From Harmonia axyridis (taxonomy: Eukaryota; Arthropoda; Insecta; Coleoptera; Coccinellidae), in the NCBI RefSeq assembly GCF_914767665.1, contig NC_059505.1, positions 22,317,506 through 22,381,505 on the forward strand: a stretch of 64,000 bases of DNA, read 5' to 3'. Shown piece by piece: positions 34,551 to 45,319 of the stretch. The position numbers and the translations under genes were made by a program. The notes below the pieces were generated by a model. The model searched no databases. It saw nothing but the letters and a program-made list of their open reading frames with translations, and was not told the DNA's origin. The first letter of the stretch is position 1, and each line of letters opens with the position of its first letter.

Positions 34551-36011
34551 ACAGTGCATCCCATTTTGGGTGAGACAGCCAGGTTTCTCGCTTTTTTTTT
34601 TAAGATAGAGCCTTGCGGTTTTCACGTTCCTGTCCTACTTTTTCGTGAAACTCAAGTTGGTCTAATCAGATTTTGCATAACTGTTTCCGTTCAAGAGATA
34701 CAGGGTGATTTTGGAAATTGATACTTTTCGGACCCCTCCTTTATCTCCGAAGTTATTAGGAATAATGCTGAGGCGAAAACTGCGTCTGAATCAGAATTCT
34801 GCGTAGAATCCAGTGGCGTACTCAATTTTTTTTCGGGGTATGGTTTTGAAGATTCAACACTTAATGGAACACCCTATATATCATTACTTCGTTGAATTCG
34901 CTATTTTTTTTCCTTTAAAATGATGTATGATACTATGTAAATAGGATGTTCAGAAATGTTAAAAAAACACTAAAACATCAAATAATGATGATTTTTCTGT
35001 TAATGGGCAATGAATTTCCCATAGAAAAAAGAATCAATTGGATAATTTTCATTTGTGATTTTTATTTATAGTAAAGTAAGCAAACAAAGATAATACACTC
35101 ATCTCTAACATGAAAAACAAAACGTAGGTACCTACCTAATAGCAACACATAAATATTACAAAAATTCATAAACATCGCACAATATCTTACAGATTAAACT
35201 GTTCAAATTGCTGTCCATTTTCCCCTAATACACAATTGACAAACCTTTTCAATACGCCTGATTGCATTTAATATTATAAAAGGGCATTTTTGTAAATCCT
35301 GGAAAACTGCCTCTGTTGATGCACGAAATTCGTCGGGACTGTTGATTCTTTTACTGTAGTATATTTTATGTATTAGGGAAAATGGACAGCAATTTGAACA
35401 GTTTAATCTGTAAGATATTATGTAATGTTTATGAATTTTTGTATTATTCATTTGTTGCTATTAGGTAGGTACATACGTTTTGTTTTTCATGTTAGTGATG
35501 ATCCAATCCAATTGATCCTTTTTTCATATGAGAAATCCATTGCTCATTAACAAAAAATCATCATTATTTGATGTTTTAGTGTTTCTTTGACATTTTTGAA
35601 CATCCTACCTACATCGTATGAATCATCATTTTGAAGGGAAAAAATAAAGAATTCAACGAAGTAATGATATATAGGGTGTTCCATAAAAAAATATAGGTTT
35701 ATGTTCAATCTTCAAAAACATACCCCGAAAAAAAAATTGAGTACGCCACTGGATTCTACGCAGAATTCTGATTCAGACGTAGTTTTTACCTCAGCATTAT
35801 TTCTATTAACTTCGGAGATGAAGGAGGGGTCCGAAAAGTATCAATTTCCAAAATCGCCCAGTATCTCTTGATCGGAAACAGTTATGCAAAATCTGATTAG
35901 ACCAACTTGAGTTTCACAAAAAAAGTAGGAAAGGAACAAGAAAACCGCAAGGCTCTATCTTAAATAACAAGCGAGAAACCTGGCTGTCTCACCCAAAATG
36001 GGATGCACTGT
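34551..36011. mobile_element. Fold-back element E with transposase remnant
   Basis: A 1461-bp palindrome. The left end is ACAGTGCATCCCATTTTGGG; the right end is its complement, ending GGGATGCACTGT at 36011. The arms span about 34551-35232 and 35369-36011 and agree closely apart from scattered changes. The unpaired spacer of about 135 bp is not random: read on the minus strand, it carries the end of a transposase gene (see next entry). The arms therefore look like two copies of the 3' end of a larger element, joined head-to-head. Confidence 0.85.
35195..35365 (-). pseudogene. DDE transposase C-terminal remnant
   Basis: On the minus strand the spacer and adjoining arm read INSPDEFRASTEAVFQDLQK, then a helical stretch with AIRRIEKVCQLC. 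After a one-base shift it reads GENGQQFEQF and a stop. The order (acidic helix, R-R, C-x-x-x-NG-x-x-F-E) is the usual C-terminus of IS630/mariner-type transposases in insects. The catalytic domain is absent. The last codons lie inside the palindrome arm, so the same sequence also occurs inverted on the other side. Confidence 0.55.
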
Positions 36012-36019
36012 ACTCTTCG

Positions 36020-36740
36020 CAATGATATATCTTCTGTAAATATAAAATGTTAAGGAATACTAGTTTTTTATTCAATTATAATTCATGACGAGAAAATTAT
36101 TAATAACATCGATAACAACTAATCAATTTTTGAACCTACTAAATTTAAGAAAATGGTTAACAAATCAGTAACTTCACGAATATGAAGGATGATAAGTTTA
36201 ACTTTTGGTAAAAGGAAAAAAGTAGAGTTAGATACATGTTCAATGTTTTGGTTTCGATCCTGACTCTCCTTTTTTTCGAGAAATGGTGGTTTCAATCAAT
36301 TCAAATAGAATAGGAATGAATGGATAAATCGGGATAAACAAACGCAAATTAGCTCCGAAATAATTTCAGTGTTTGCTCTATTTTCTGTATAAAATTTTTC
36401 AGGCATGATACAAACCCACAGGTAGAACAATTGAAATGCAATCCGATCGGATATTTTACGGTCTGAGCTCCCCACTGACTGGTCTACTAGTACCGAAGTC
36501 CAATCGAATAGCCAAAACATAACGCATTAATGAATGTCTGCATGTGTATTGCGTTATCACGTAACACGAGGCTGACGATAGATAAGTAATTAGTTCTACA
36601 CCACTCGAACGCTACGTTAAATTCATAATCTGAAACGCAGACGTAGTTTTCTTGAGCACTTTCAGCCTGCATGTCTGCAGAAGTGAGATGAGCGTCTGCC
36701 AATAGAGAATGGTCTTTCTATTCAAAATTAGTTGAATGAT
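36020..36740. other. No recognised gene
   Basis: No supported feature. Minus-strand frames across 36296-36702 are open but show no family motif. Confidence 0.45.
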
Positions 36741-37570
36741 TATTTTGTTTCTCTAATTCTGTGGTTATTCCGTTCATTCTTCCACATCTTGTAGAACAAA
36801 ATCGTGCGAGAATATATCAGAAACGCACAGTTTTCATGGTGATATTTCATTATTCTATGTTGGTACTACGAACTTTCCGCCACGGCTACATCTGTCAATT
36901 CATCGCTCATTTTAATTTCTGCTCAGAAGTCATGAACAATAACAATAAGAATTGAGAATATTTACTCTACACCTAGTAATATCGAAATTTCTGGAACTTG
37001 CCAAATAGAAATATATAGAACCTGTGTTATCAAATATCTAATTTATCCAATAGTATAGAAGAAACTGCTTCATGAAATCTGAGGTAAAATCAAGCAAGAT
37101 CAATTCATCTTGTATGGTTAAGAGAAGTAAGTACTTGATATTGAAAATTTCTTTGTTACTATTTATATGTGTTTTGCAGATTATAAAGTCAGAAGAATTG
37201 TCGAACTCTGGGGAGAACAAAAATCGAAAATATTAATATGTACAATTCAAAAATACATATTTATAAATTTAATAATTGCATTGGATAACCAAAAGGATTG
37301 AAATAACTTGAAATATATTTGCTGAACAATATTATGTACAATGTTTACTTAACGAATAAGTTATCGAAAAACTGATGAAATAGATTGCAAGATAACAAAC
37401 CTAACAATTTTGGTATATATATTGATGTAGAGAATATATAATTGAGGATATCATTATAATCAACAATATTAATCCTTTAGAAACTTATATTTTTGGATTA
37501 CTATAGAAGAAATACTGCAAATGTCTTAATATAATTCTATGAAAATAAATAACATTTGTTTTATAATATT

Positions 37571-38734
37571 TTATTCATTTTTGGAAGTACAAAAATTGAA
37601 AACTTTTATTGTAATGTTAGAATGCATCCCTGCAGTAAATGATACACCAGGTATATTTTCATACGAAGTGGTTATGTTTGTTGTACTTGGTATGGTATTT
37701 GAAATTTGAACGTTGGAATTCTGACTGCTAGATGCAGGAATTTGACTGGCCAAGGTTTGAGCAATATCTAGCTTTTTCTGTGCTGAAGCTTCTACATAAC
37801 TTTCAGCAACAGAAGAGCTTTTCCATCCTCCATGTCTTTTTAAGGATATTATATCCTCTCCTTTATTTGCCAAGTGAGAAGCAGATGATCTACGAAAGCA
37901 GTGGCCTGAATATAATTCGGAATTTGGCAGATTTAAAAATTTTGCTATCCTTCTAGGCATCGAACCCATTTTATTGATACCAATCGGCTGCACTGTACAT
38001 TTACCCGATTTATAATTCACAAAGAATCTATTATGGTTAGTATGTGCTGGTCGTAATGCATAATATTCGGCTATTAACTTCAGCCAGATGGGATTGGAAA
38101 TAGCAAATATCCTCTGTTGGTTCGTTTTTGTTTTTGCTACAGTAATGAATACAGAATTTTCCTCAAATTTAAAATCATTTGTAGTCATGCTGGTCAACTC
38201 TACTCTTCTGCATGCACCAGAATATCCAATAATTAATATTACCTGCAATTTTGTTCCAAAATTATGAACATGTCCTTCCAAAATTCATAAATGTGATAAT
38301 ATCAAGAATAATATACATACCTTGACATCGAGGAATTCAAAATTTAATGCTGTTGTCAGAAACTTTTCAATGTCCTCAAATTCTAGAATCTTAGATTTTT
38401 TTGGTGTATATTCTCTTGACAAAGATTTCAATAACGCTTGCAATCTTGAATATTTTGTCAAATCAATGTTACGTTGCAGGTTGAGCATACAACGTAACAT
38501 CGAATAGGATTTCCATAAAGTTGAACTTTTATAAATCTTACTCAAACATTCAAAATATGCTATCATAACGTTTTCTGTTACTATTAGGATGTTTTTCTCC
38601 TGACACCACGAGTTGAATTTGGTATATTCAGTCTCATAATTTTTTTTTGATTTTTGGGGAATTATTCTGTTCAGTCCTTCTTCCGCAATGGCTCTTATTT
38701 CTGGAGGAGTCAAGTTCATTTCCGAGTCAGACAT
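37571..38734 (-). CDS. Crypton-type tyrosine recombinase, two exons
   Basis: The predicted 361-residue protein would cut and rejoin DNA through a covalent phosphotyrosine, mobilising its own element. Exon 1 (38321-38734, 138 codons) starts at ATG 38734 (MSDSEMNLTPPEIR); upstream, in-frame sequence has only a TTG. It carries a helical core-binding domain (KNYETEYTKFNSWCQ, then WKSYSMLRCMLNLQ). A 78-bp GT-AG intron (38243-38320, phase 0) interrupts it. Exon 2 (37571-38242) carries the catalytic domain: Arg in GACRRVEL (about residue 150), Lys in KTKTNQQR (about 177), His and Arg in GHCFRR (252, 255), His in RHGGW (275) and Tyr in AESYVEAS (287). All expected residues are present with no stop or frameshift. 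The C-terminal tail is Ser/Thr/Asn-rich. AATAAA overlaps the stop region. Similar proteins are abundant in insect genomes. Confidence 0.85.
38243..38320 (-). other. Intron in the recombinase gene
   Basis: On the minus strand it begins GTATGTATAT after AAG and ends AAATTGCAG before GTA. It is 78 bp, phase 0. It contains an in-frame stop, so translation of the unspliced RNA would end after the N-terminal domain, before any catalytic residue. Removing it joins FEFLDVK to VILIIGYSGACRR, the expected continuation in this family. Confidence 0.85.
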
Positions 38735-39049
38735 TTTGAAGAATTTATTTATAATTGCGTCTTCTACACTTATCAAATTTGAAATTTGAAATTTGCCTTA
38801 AAGAAATCAGTTCTGCCAACCAACATTTTTCAATGCAAAAATCACTAAATAATATTTATGGAAATATTTCATTAATTTCAATAAAAATGCAATGAATTAG
38901 AGAAATTAATGTATAATACTCGTACAGAAGGCTCATTCTACCACTCGTTCATTCCAAAACTCGCCACTTCGTGGCTCGTTTTTGAATTTTGAACTCGTGG
39001 AAGAATATCAATGCCTTCTGCACTTGTATTGTAAATAACTATTATAGAA

Positions 39050-42000
39050 CTGGTGATAATTACATAAGCTACTTGATATTAGTACTTGTATAATGATAAA
39101 AGAATCTCAGGATTTGCTGAATTCATTATCCGTGAATATGCTCAGCAGAAAAAGGTGTTACTAGGGAAAATTCCATTGAAACTGAACGGTTGGTTGAAAA
39201 AAATCTACCTTTCTAAGTAGGTATAATAAATTTGTAATGGATTCGGTCCTTACTTGACGGAAACGTATTATGAATAAAATAAAAACATAGTTATTTCTAC
39301 ACAAACAATTTAATTGTTTATAAAAATTGGCTATTGTTATTCTGAACTGTGTTATATTACAAAACGGCTCACGCGAGGGTTCACACCTCCGTGATTACTG
39401 TTTATACCTGCAGGTCTCAAAATAAACTGGACACACAATTGTTGTGAACAATTGAATAGTTTAGTGGAAATTACTTTGTTTTTATTTCATTTTATTATAT
39501 ATTTTCCGTTTCGCTCGTATTATCCATCGTAAATTTTATATCACAAATGATAATTTATTTATTTCTCGATTTATTTCTTAATTTATTCATGATAATATTT
39601 TTTTGGGTTACTCTTTTTTTTCAAGACGGTAGGTCCCATTTACACCTGTGATAAATACGCAAAAAGTGTCGGTAAATTAATTTACCAACGTTAAAATCTC
39701 TTATTGACACCTCCACGATAAAACATTTAATTCCATAAAGATTGGGGACCGAAAATTTCGATATAATTATTATTATTATTTTAACGTGATACAGAGTTGA
39801 GGCTTAGCCTTTAAACTCTGAAATATGGTTAAATAAGTAATGTTGTCACAAATTACAAGATTACAAAAATATAAAAAAATTTAAGCGATAAAAACAAAAT
39901 TCGAGCTATTGAATGAAAAAGATCACAAAAAAAAAGGATTCAATTTCACAAACACACAGCATTCTGTGAGGCCCACAAATACATACGTATTCAGTAACAA
40001 AATCACTCGGACACTAAATATTGGTACAATTGTTTATGGTTATACTCACTGTCGAGCCTAGTGTATTATGAGATATTGCTAAAAATGTAATAAACATCAA
40101 GAACGATACTAATCTCAGATAATAAATCGGCATTGACGCTACTTTCTTAATTATTCCAAACAATTGTTTCGATCAGTAAAACATGGTTAATTTCTTTTTG
40201 ATACTTACAATATTTATTCAGGGTGGTCCTCGGGGTGGCCACGATAAAATAGCCCATTCGGATATTTCCGGAAAAGAAAATTTTATTTGGAGGGGGATAA
40301 CTTGTAATTGGTAGACAAACCCCTCAAGAATCTCAATTAAATGGCAATAGAGTTTGAGTTCTGGATCTAAGAGGATCTATGTAATATAACAAATGATTTT
40401 CGAGATTTTATTGCACTGGTAAGCGGACAGGTGGTTTTTCAATATTCGATTTCGGGATTCTACACATTCCAAAATGTTATAAAAATACAGCTTATTTGTT
40501 AGTATTGGCAAATGACCAAAGTTGATGCTGAAAAATGAATAATAAACTCAAATGTTTTTCATTACTTTATTCTTCTTCTTCCTCTTGTTACAGGCTATCA
40601 ACGACTACTTTATTCAATAATTCATATTTAACATTTTCAATAGTATTTGATTTTTCAGGATTCTTACTCATATAGTGAGAATAAATATTCAGAGGAATCG
40701 ACATCTTCGATGGAAATTATCGATTCTGATTTTCAATAAGAACATTTGATATCAATCCACATCAATTTGATAACATTTTCAATTCTCATTCCAAATATCC
40801 TGCCATTTTTATACCATGATTTATTGTTTTCTCCTATTTTATAGATTACCTCAATTCATAGAAAAAACTTTAGTTTTTGACTACGAGATACTTCATTACG
40901 AAATAGAAATAATAACACTAACACCCAGTGGCAGGAGCGTCCATTAAAATTTTAATCCTCCATTAAACTGTGTAATGTAGCCAATAGGATCCTTCTGGGA
41001 TATTAAAATTTTAATGGCGGCATTAAATTTTAATTAACGTTCCTGTAACTGGGTGTAAGTTTACTATCACAACTTTATTATATGGTAACGGTACAGTGCC
41101 CCGAGTTCCGTTTATAGTCTCAAATAACTTCGAATTACTCAATTACTATTACAATAAAATGAAACCATCGTGGCGAATACTAAACATTTCAAAACATCAA
41201 TAAGCACCATGGATTGTATCATTTTGAATATCACAACCATTGACCATTTCAAGAAATCCTGCCTCAAATACCAGTTAACCAAAAAAAAAATACTTGGGAA
41301 TCTACCTCTAAAAAGAATTCGATATTCATTGTTATCGTTATTTACGACTGAAAAACAAAATATTTTTAAAGATAAATAGAAACGTCAATATTCATATTTC
41401 AGCAACGTATCAATCATGACTCAAATCGATAAATCAGTAATCAGTTTCGAGAAGATAATAATAAAATATCGCATGTGAAAACAGTCTTTCATGCGAGCGG
41501 CTGATCAAAGACGTAGACGAAGAAACGTGTTTTCATATTGAGCAGGAAAAGCGTTCTCACGGTTTTACCCGAGGTTTTACCGTATAATTTCGTCGAATCA
41601 CCGACTACTCCAGGACGTGTCGTGTCCCGTTCTCTACAGAGGAACGTGAAAAAGTACCAAAATACACATCGTAGTACGATTACAGAATTTATCGTTATTC
41701 GTATTCACAACAAGGTGTATTCCTTATTCAGCGCTCTTTCCCCAAACAGAGTGCTATATCACAATATGTATCTGCATTTTACGATTTTTGAGCCGGTTCG
41801 TCTAACTGATGACGAATGAAATTGTTATTCTGAATATGTACGCAAAATCTCATCCCGGTCGGATTTGCTGTCATGCAAATATCTTTTTCCTACAACTGCT
41901 ATGAAAAGTAGCGTATTCTTCATAGCTTACTCAATTTCAAAACTATGAATTGCTCATACTGTGGAAAATATTATTTCTCACGGCACTTTGCCCACACCTC

Positions 42001-42530
42001 GCTTGGTAGACCAATGAAATTCGGCTTTTGAGTCGTTTCTATGGAAAAGCAATAAATTAGCACATACTGTCAACGAAGGCCACACTCGCGAGAAAAGTTG
42101 GACTTTCCCCACTTGTTACACCATATACCTACTAATTCTTCTTGATTCTGATGATGAGATCAGCTTGAAACACCCAAAATCTCAACCCCATCGATTTGTG
42201 GTAATAAGCACGAAGCTGATTATTGTTAACATCTAAATATTCATTTCGAGCGAATTATTACCTATGTATTTTTGAAATTATCAGGAAAATAAAATTCCGA
42301 ACGAACATATTTACGGAACCCTTTCGTTTAATTTTGCTCATTAACGAGAGTTATCTTTTTACGGACGGCCATATAAAATTGATTTTCACAACGAATTCGT
42401 CATCAGCGTGTCAAAAGTCGAAAGTTGCAGATATTGTGACGAAATAATAAAACGATATAATACTCAATAGGCGGAGTTTCACCTATTTATTGATTTAAAT
42501 ATTTATTTCATTATAATGTTAATGATATAT
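39050..42530. other. AT-rich DNA without recognised gene
   Basis: The longest gene-poor stretch. A plus-strand frame at 41538-41819 (94 codons, opened by TTG rather than ATG) is less AT-rich and contains LPEVLPYNFVESPTTPGRVV, but I see no family motif or convincing splice sites. The rest is low-complexity. Confidence 0.5.
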
Positions 42531-42701
42531 GAAATGATGGTATATTCTAAAACAAGTTGCAGAATGGGCTTCTATTCTAACACAAATGCGTGTTGGAATA
42601 GAGTGTTGGAATTGCTTTCTGCAACGAGTATTAGAAATTTTCTCTATTTCAGTCAAGTTTTGTGAAATATTGTCGAAATTCAATGAAAAATTCAGATTAT
42701 A

Positions 42702-44721
42702 CAGGGTGAGTCTTTGACTTGTACATATATTTTAACCGAAGATTCCTGAAGTCAAAAGAAACACTTTTTTCCTTTATAATTTTTTCCGATTCGGCCCGGT
42801 TACAAAGATACAGGCTGTTGAAAATCGATTAAAAAATTTGATTTTCGGCTATATCTCGTAAATAGTTCTATCGAAGGAAATGATTTTTGGAATATAGCTA
42901 TTCCTTGATATGATACATCTTTCCCGATCACAAGATTCCCTACACATCTTTCAGTTTCTTCATTATGAACATTACATCCCATAAAAATACTAGAAATTCA
43001 AAGAACTTGATCTTGACTTGATCTTAAAAAAAAAAATTATCTGTGAAATTAAAAAAATTGGGTACTTTGGCTAAATGCAACTCTGTTCTGTCGTGGAAAA
43101 AAATCCACAGAAATGAATATTTACTATGATGTCATGTCTCAGGTTTTAGAATTGAAGTACTAGCCAACTTAGTTTGAAAATGAAGTTATTTGAATAAGCT
43201 CACCTCAACTCCTCAATTTGATTACAAATTACTGAGCTTTGGCACAGCTCTGATAATAAGAAGATACTTCATTAAAATCAACATTCTTTTTGAAAAGTCC
43301 AGATTACCCATAAAGCCCATGTTTAAGAAAGTTTTCACAAAATAGTCCCATTATAATGAAAGCCATCAATATACCACTAAAGACTGCTGCTATCGAACAA
43401 CACTATATTTTTCTTCGGGCCATTCAAACTCACATCGAAACATACCACTAGGTACATACTAGACAAATTTTCAATTGATTGAGATTGAATACTTTTATTC
43501 TTTTGCTATTCCATAAATTCATCCTAGAGCATATGATTGACATACTTCCAAGAGTGCCATAATTGTTTTAATGTGAAAACAAATAGTTGAGTTGAAAGAA
43601 ACAGGCAACAGAAATTGTGGATATTTATATTGAATATTTCTCATTTATTTTCAATGGCAAAATCAAGATGAATCATGTAGTAGGGTTGGCTATAATGTAG
43701 GTACATATTATAGTACAAAATTGATTACAAGTGGATTTCAACATTTTCCATTGATTACAGAGCCATAAAACTTTATTTCCATATTTTCACACTGATGGCT
43801 TCAAAAATATTGATGCAGATCAATATTTTTATGAGATAGTTGGAACAAATCAAATGCTTCATTTCATAAAGGAATCGCTTTCTATCAGAATGCACACTTA
43901 TTTATTTTGTATCCAAACAATTATTTTGGAAATTGTTATTAAATTTCTTGAAAATATGTATGGAACTTCAATATTCTGTTAGGTTTCTTCAAATCTTCGA
44001 TGATTTTCATTTTATGCAAACATAATATCAAATATCATAACACAATAACAGTGTAAACAGGAAATTAAAATGAATATTTTAGGTTAGAACATAGATTATT
44101 CGAACTGCTGTAGTGCTGTGTTTAAATTTGCAACACTCGAAATTTGAGGTTCAAACTTGAAAGCACAGACTAATAGTTTGTGTTAGAATTTTCACAGATG
44201 AATATTATTCATTTGGGAATGTAAGGTTAAATGACAATTCTTTTACGAAATGAAATAAACAACGATATATTATAAATCCGATATAATAAATGAATGGATA
44301 TGAATTATGAATATCAGAGCTGAGACAATATGGGTGGTAGCGAGCTCAATTCGTTATGATTATCGAAAATGAAATAGATAATCAAGAGAAAAATATTTAA
44401 ACTTTATCGTCAATGAAATTGGGATAACTCATTTATTGTATTATAAATACTACTTTGTTCAACAAATGGAATGTTAAAAGTGAGTTTATGATGGTTTTTC
44501 CAATTTAGTAGCTTATTTCCAAGGTTCAAATGGTATATCTTATACTTGCAAAAACTTCAGTGTTCCGGTTTCCAGGGCTGAATTAGCTCATTATGAACAT
44601 TTAAAATGGCTATATCTTTCTAACCGGGCCGAATCGGACAAAATGGCAAATGAAAAAAGTGTTTCTTTTGACCTCAAGAATCTTCGGTTAAAATATATGT
44701 ACAAGTCAAAGACTCACCCTG
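42702..44721. mobile_element. TIR element F inserted in family A
   Basis: Terminal inverted repeats of about 120 bp start CAGGGTGAGTCTTTGACTTG at the left and are mirrored at the right, ending CACCCTG at 44721. TATA flanks both sides (42698-42701, 44722-44725), as for family D. The repeats share GAAACACTTTTTTC and CGATTCGGCCCGGTTA. The 1.75 kb between them have no open frame above 62 codons and no recognisable transposase, so it is non-autonomous. Confidence 0.8.
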
Positions 44722-44751
44722 TATATCCTAGTGACTTTTGTATTGTATCTT

Positions 44752-44963
44752 TTTTTTTTTTTGTTAAAGCAGGGGGAATCCATTTACTGACGAACCTTAT
44801 CCAAAGGAACAAGTGTGAGCGTCCTGGCTCATCAAGAGCAAGAATACTCACTAAACCTAACCTGCTGTTTCTTAGGTTTCGGGCATAAAGCCTATAAACC
44901 ATTTATCTCTTGGTCGGATAAATTTCTACTCGCACACTATTGTGCTGGGTTATTCGGGAGTCC
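44752..44963 (-). mobile_element. Poly(A) retroposon (SINE or truncated LINE)
   Basis: Absent from the family A copy at 9.6 kb. The direct repeat TATTGTATCTT at 44741-44751 and 44964-44974 flanks it, an 11-bp target duplication. Read on the minus strand, it begins GGACTCCCGAATAACCCAGC and ends in about twelve A residues (the T run at 44750-44762). These are the marks of target-primed reverse transcription. I see no clear tRNA-type A and B boxes, so a 5'-truncated LINE 3' end is as likely as a SINE. Confidence 0.8.
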
Positions 44964-45082
44964 TATTGTATCTTTACAGTTGGTGTGACTGTTACGAAAA
45001 TTCACAGATTACGGAGTTTGAATATGAATGGTACGATTCGCATTATGAAATAATTTACAAATACGCATTAAATTCGTGAATT

Positions 45083-45214
45083 ATGTCTGACGAAATCGAT
45101 TTAACACCACCAGAATTAAGAGAAATTGTGAATAATGTTGCAAATCATTTCACTATATCCAAATTAGATTATATTGACGTTTGTCGAATTCGAATGGAAT
45201 GGAAGTCTGTGTAG
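45083..45214 (+). pseudogene. Crypton-type recombinase N-terminus in family A
   Basis: ATG at 45083 opens 43 codons: MSDEIDLTPPELREIVNNVA and then NHFTISKLDYID before TAG at 45212. The first 15 residues line up with the start of the intact recombinase ending at 38734 (both MSD, three variable residues, LTPPE, I or L, R, one variable residue, I). After that the sequence departs from the recombinase, so the gene body is deleted. The reading frame may be incidental now, or may make a short peptide. Confidence 0.6.
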
Positions 45215-45252
45215 CCAATCAAAAAACGAAAAATATAACTGAAAACAATGAT

Positions 45253-45301
45253 GTAATGAGTTCATTACAGCACTATTTTAGGACTGTAATGAACTCATTA
45301 A
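45253..45301. repeat. Hairpin of family A, single copy
   Basis: GTAATGAGTTCATTACAG and CTGTAATGAACTCATTA pair around a 14-nt loop. It corresponds to the duplicated hairpin at 9153-9256. Confidence 0.85.
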
Positions 45302-45319
45302 GATACTGAAATACAGAAA

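Larger units (their letters stand above)
36745..39045 (-). mobile_element. Crypton-type element flanked by split repeat
   Basis: 36745-36904 and 38790-39045 match 5895-6062 and 6063-6312 closely and in the same order. The 1885 bp between them (36905-38789) is absent from the other copies and holds an intact-looking tyrosine recombinase gene plus about 660 bp of 3' sequence. At the right junction AATTTG is repeated three times. Either the recombinase element inserted into a repeat copy, or the whole unit is the autonomous element and the shorter copies are its deletion derivatives. Cryptons move by tyrosine-recombinase chemistry and usually lack long terminal repeats, so either reading is possible. 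Confidence 0.7.
42535..45318 (+). mobile_element. Family A element copy 2, twice interrupted
   Basis: The pieces 42535-42697, 44722-44751 and 44964-45318, read in order, match the family A copy at 9135-9650 (reverse orientation). Landmarks are TATATTCTAAAACAAGTTGC near 42541, CTAGTGACTTTTGTATTG near 44729, the recombinase-like ORF start at 45083 and a hairpin at 45253-45301. The interruptions are a 2020-bp TIR element and a 212-bp retroposed sequence. A short insertion near 42600 is copy-specific. Confidence 0.7.

Noticed and set aside
41538..41819. 94-codon frame with a mixed amino-acid composition
   Set aside because: No ATG at the start, no clear splice sites and no recognised motif; kept only as a note.
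42145..42175. CTGATGATGAGATCAGCTTGAAAC-like stretch recalling a hammerhead ribozyme core
   Set aside because: No supporting stems I or III and the expected CG closing of stem II is absent. The text resembles common insect repeat tails. A covariance-model search would settle it.
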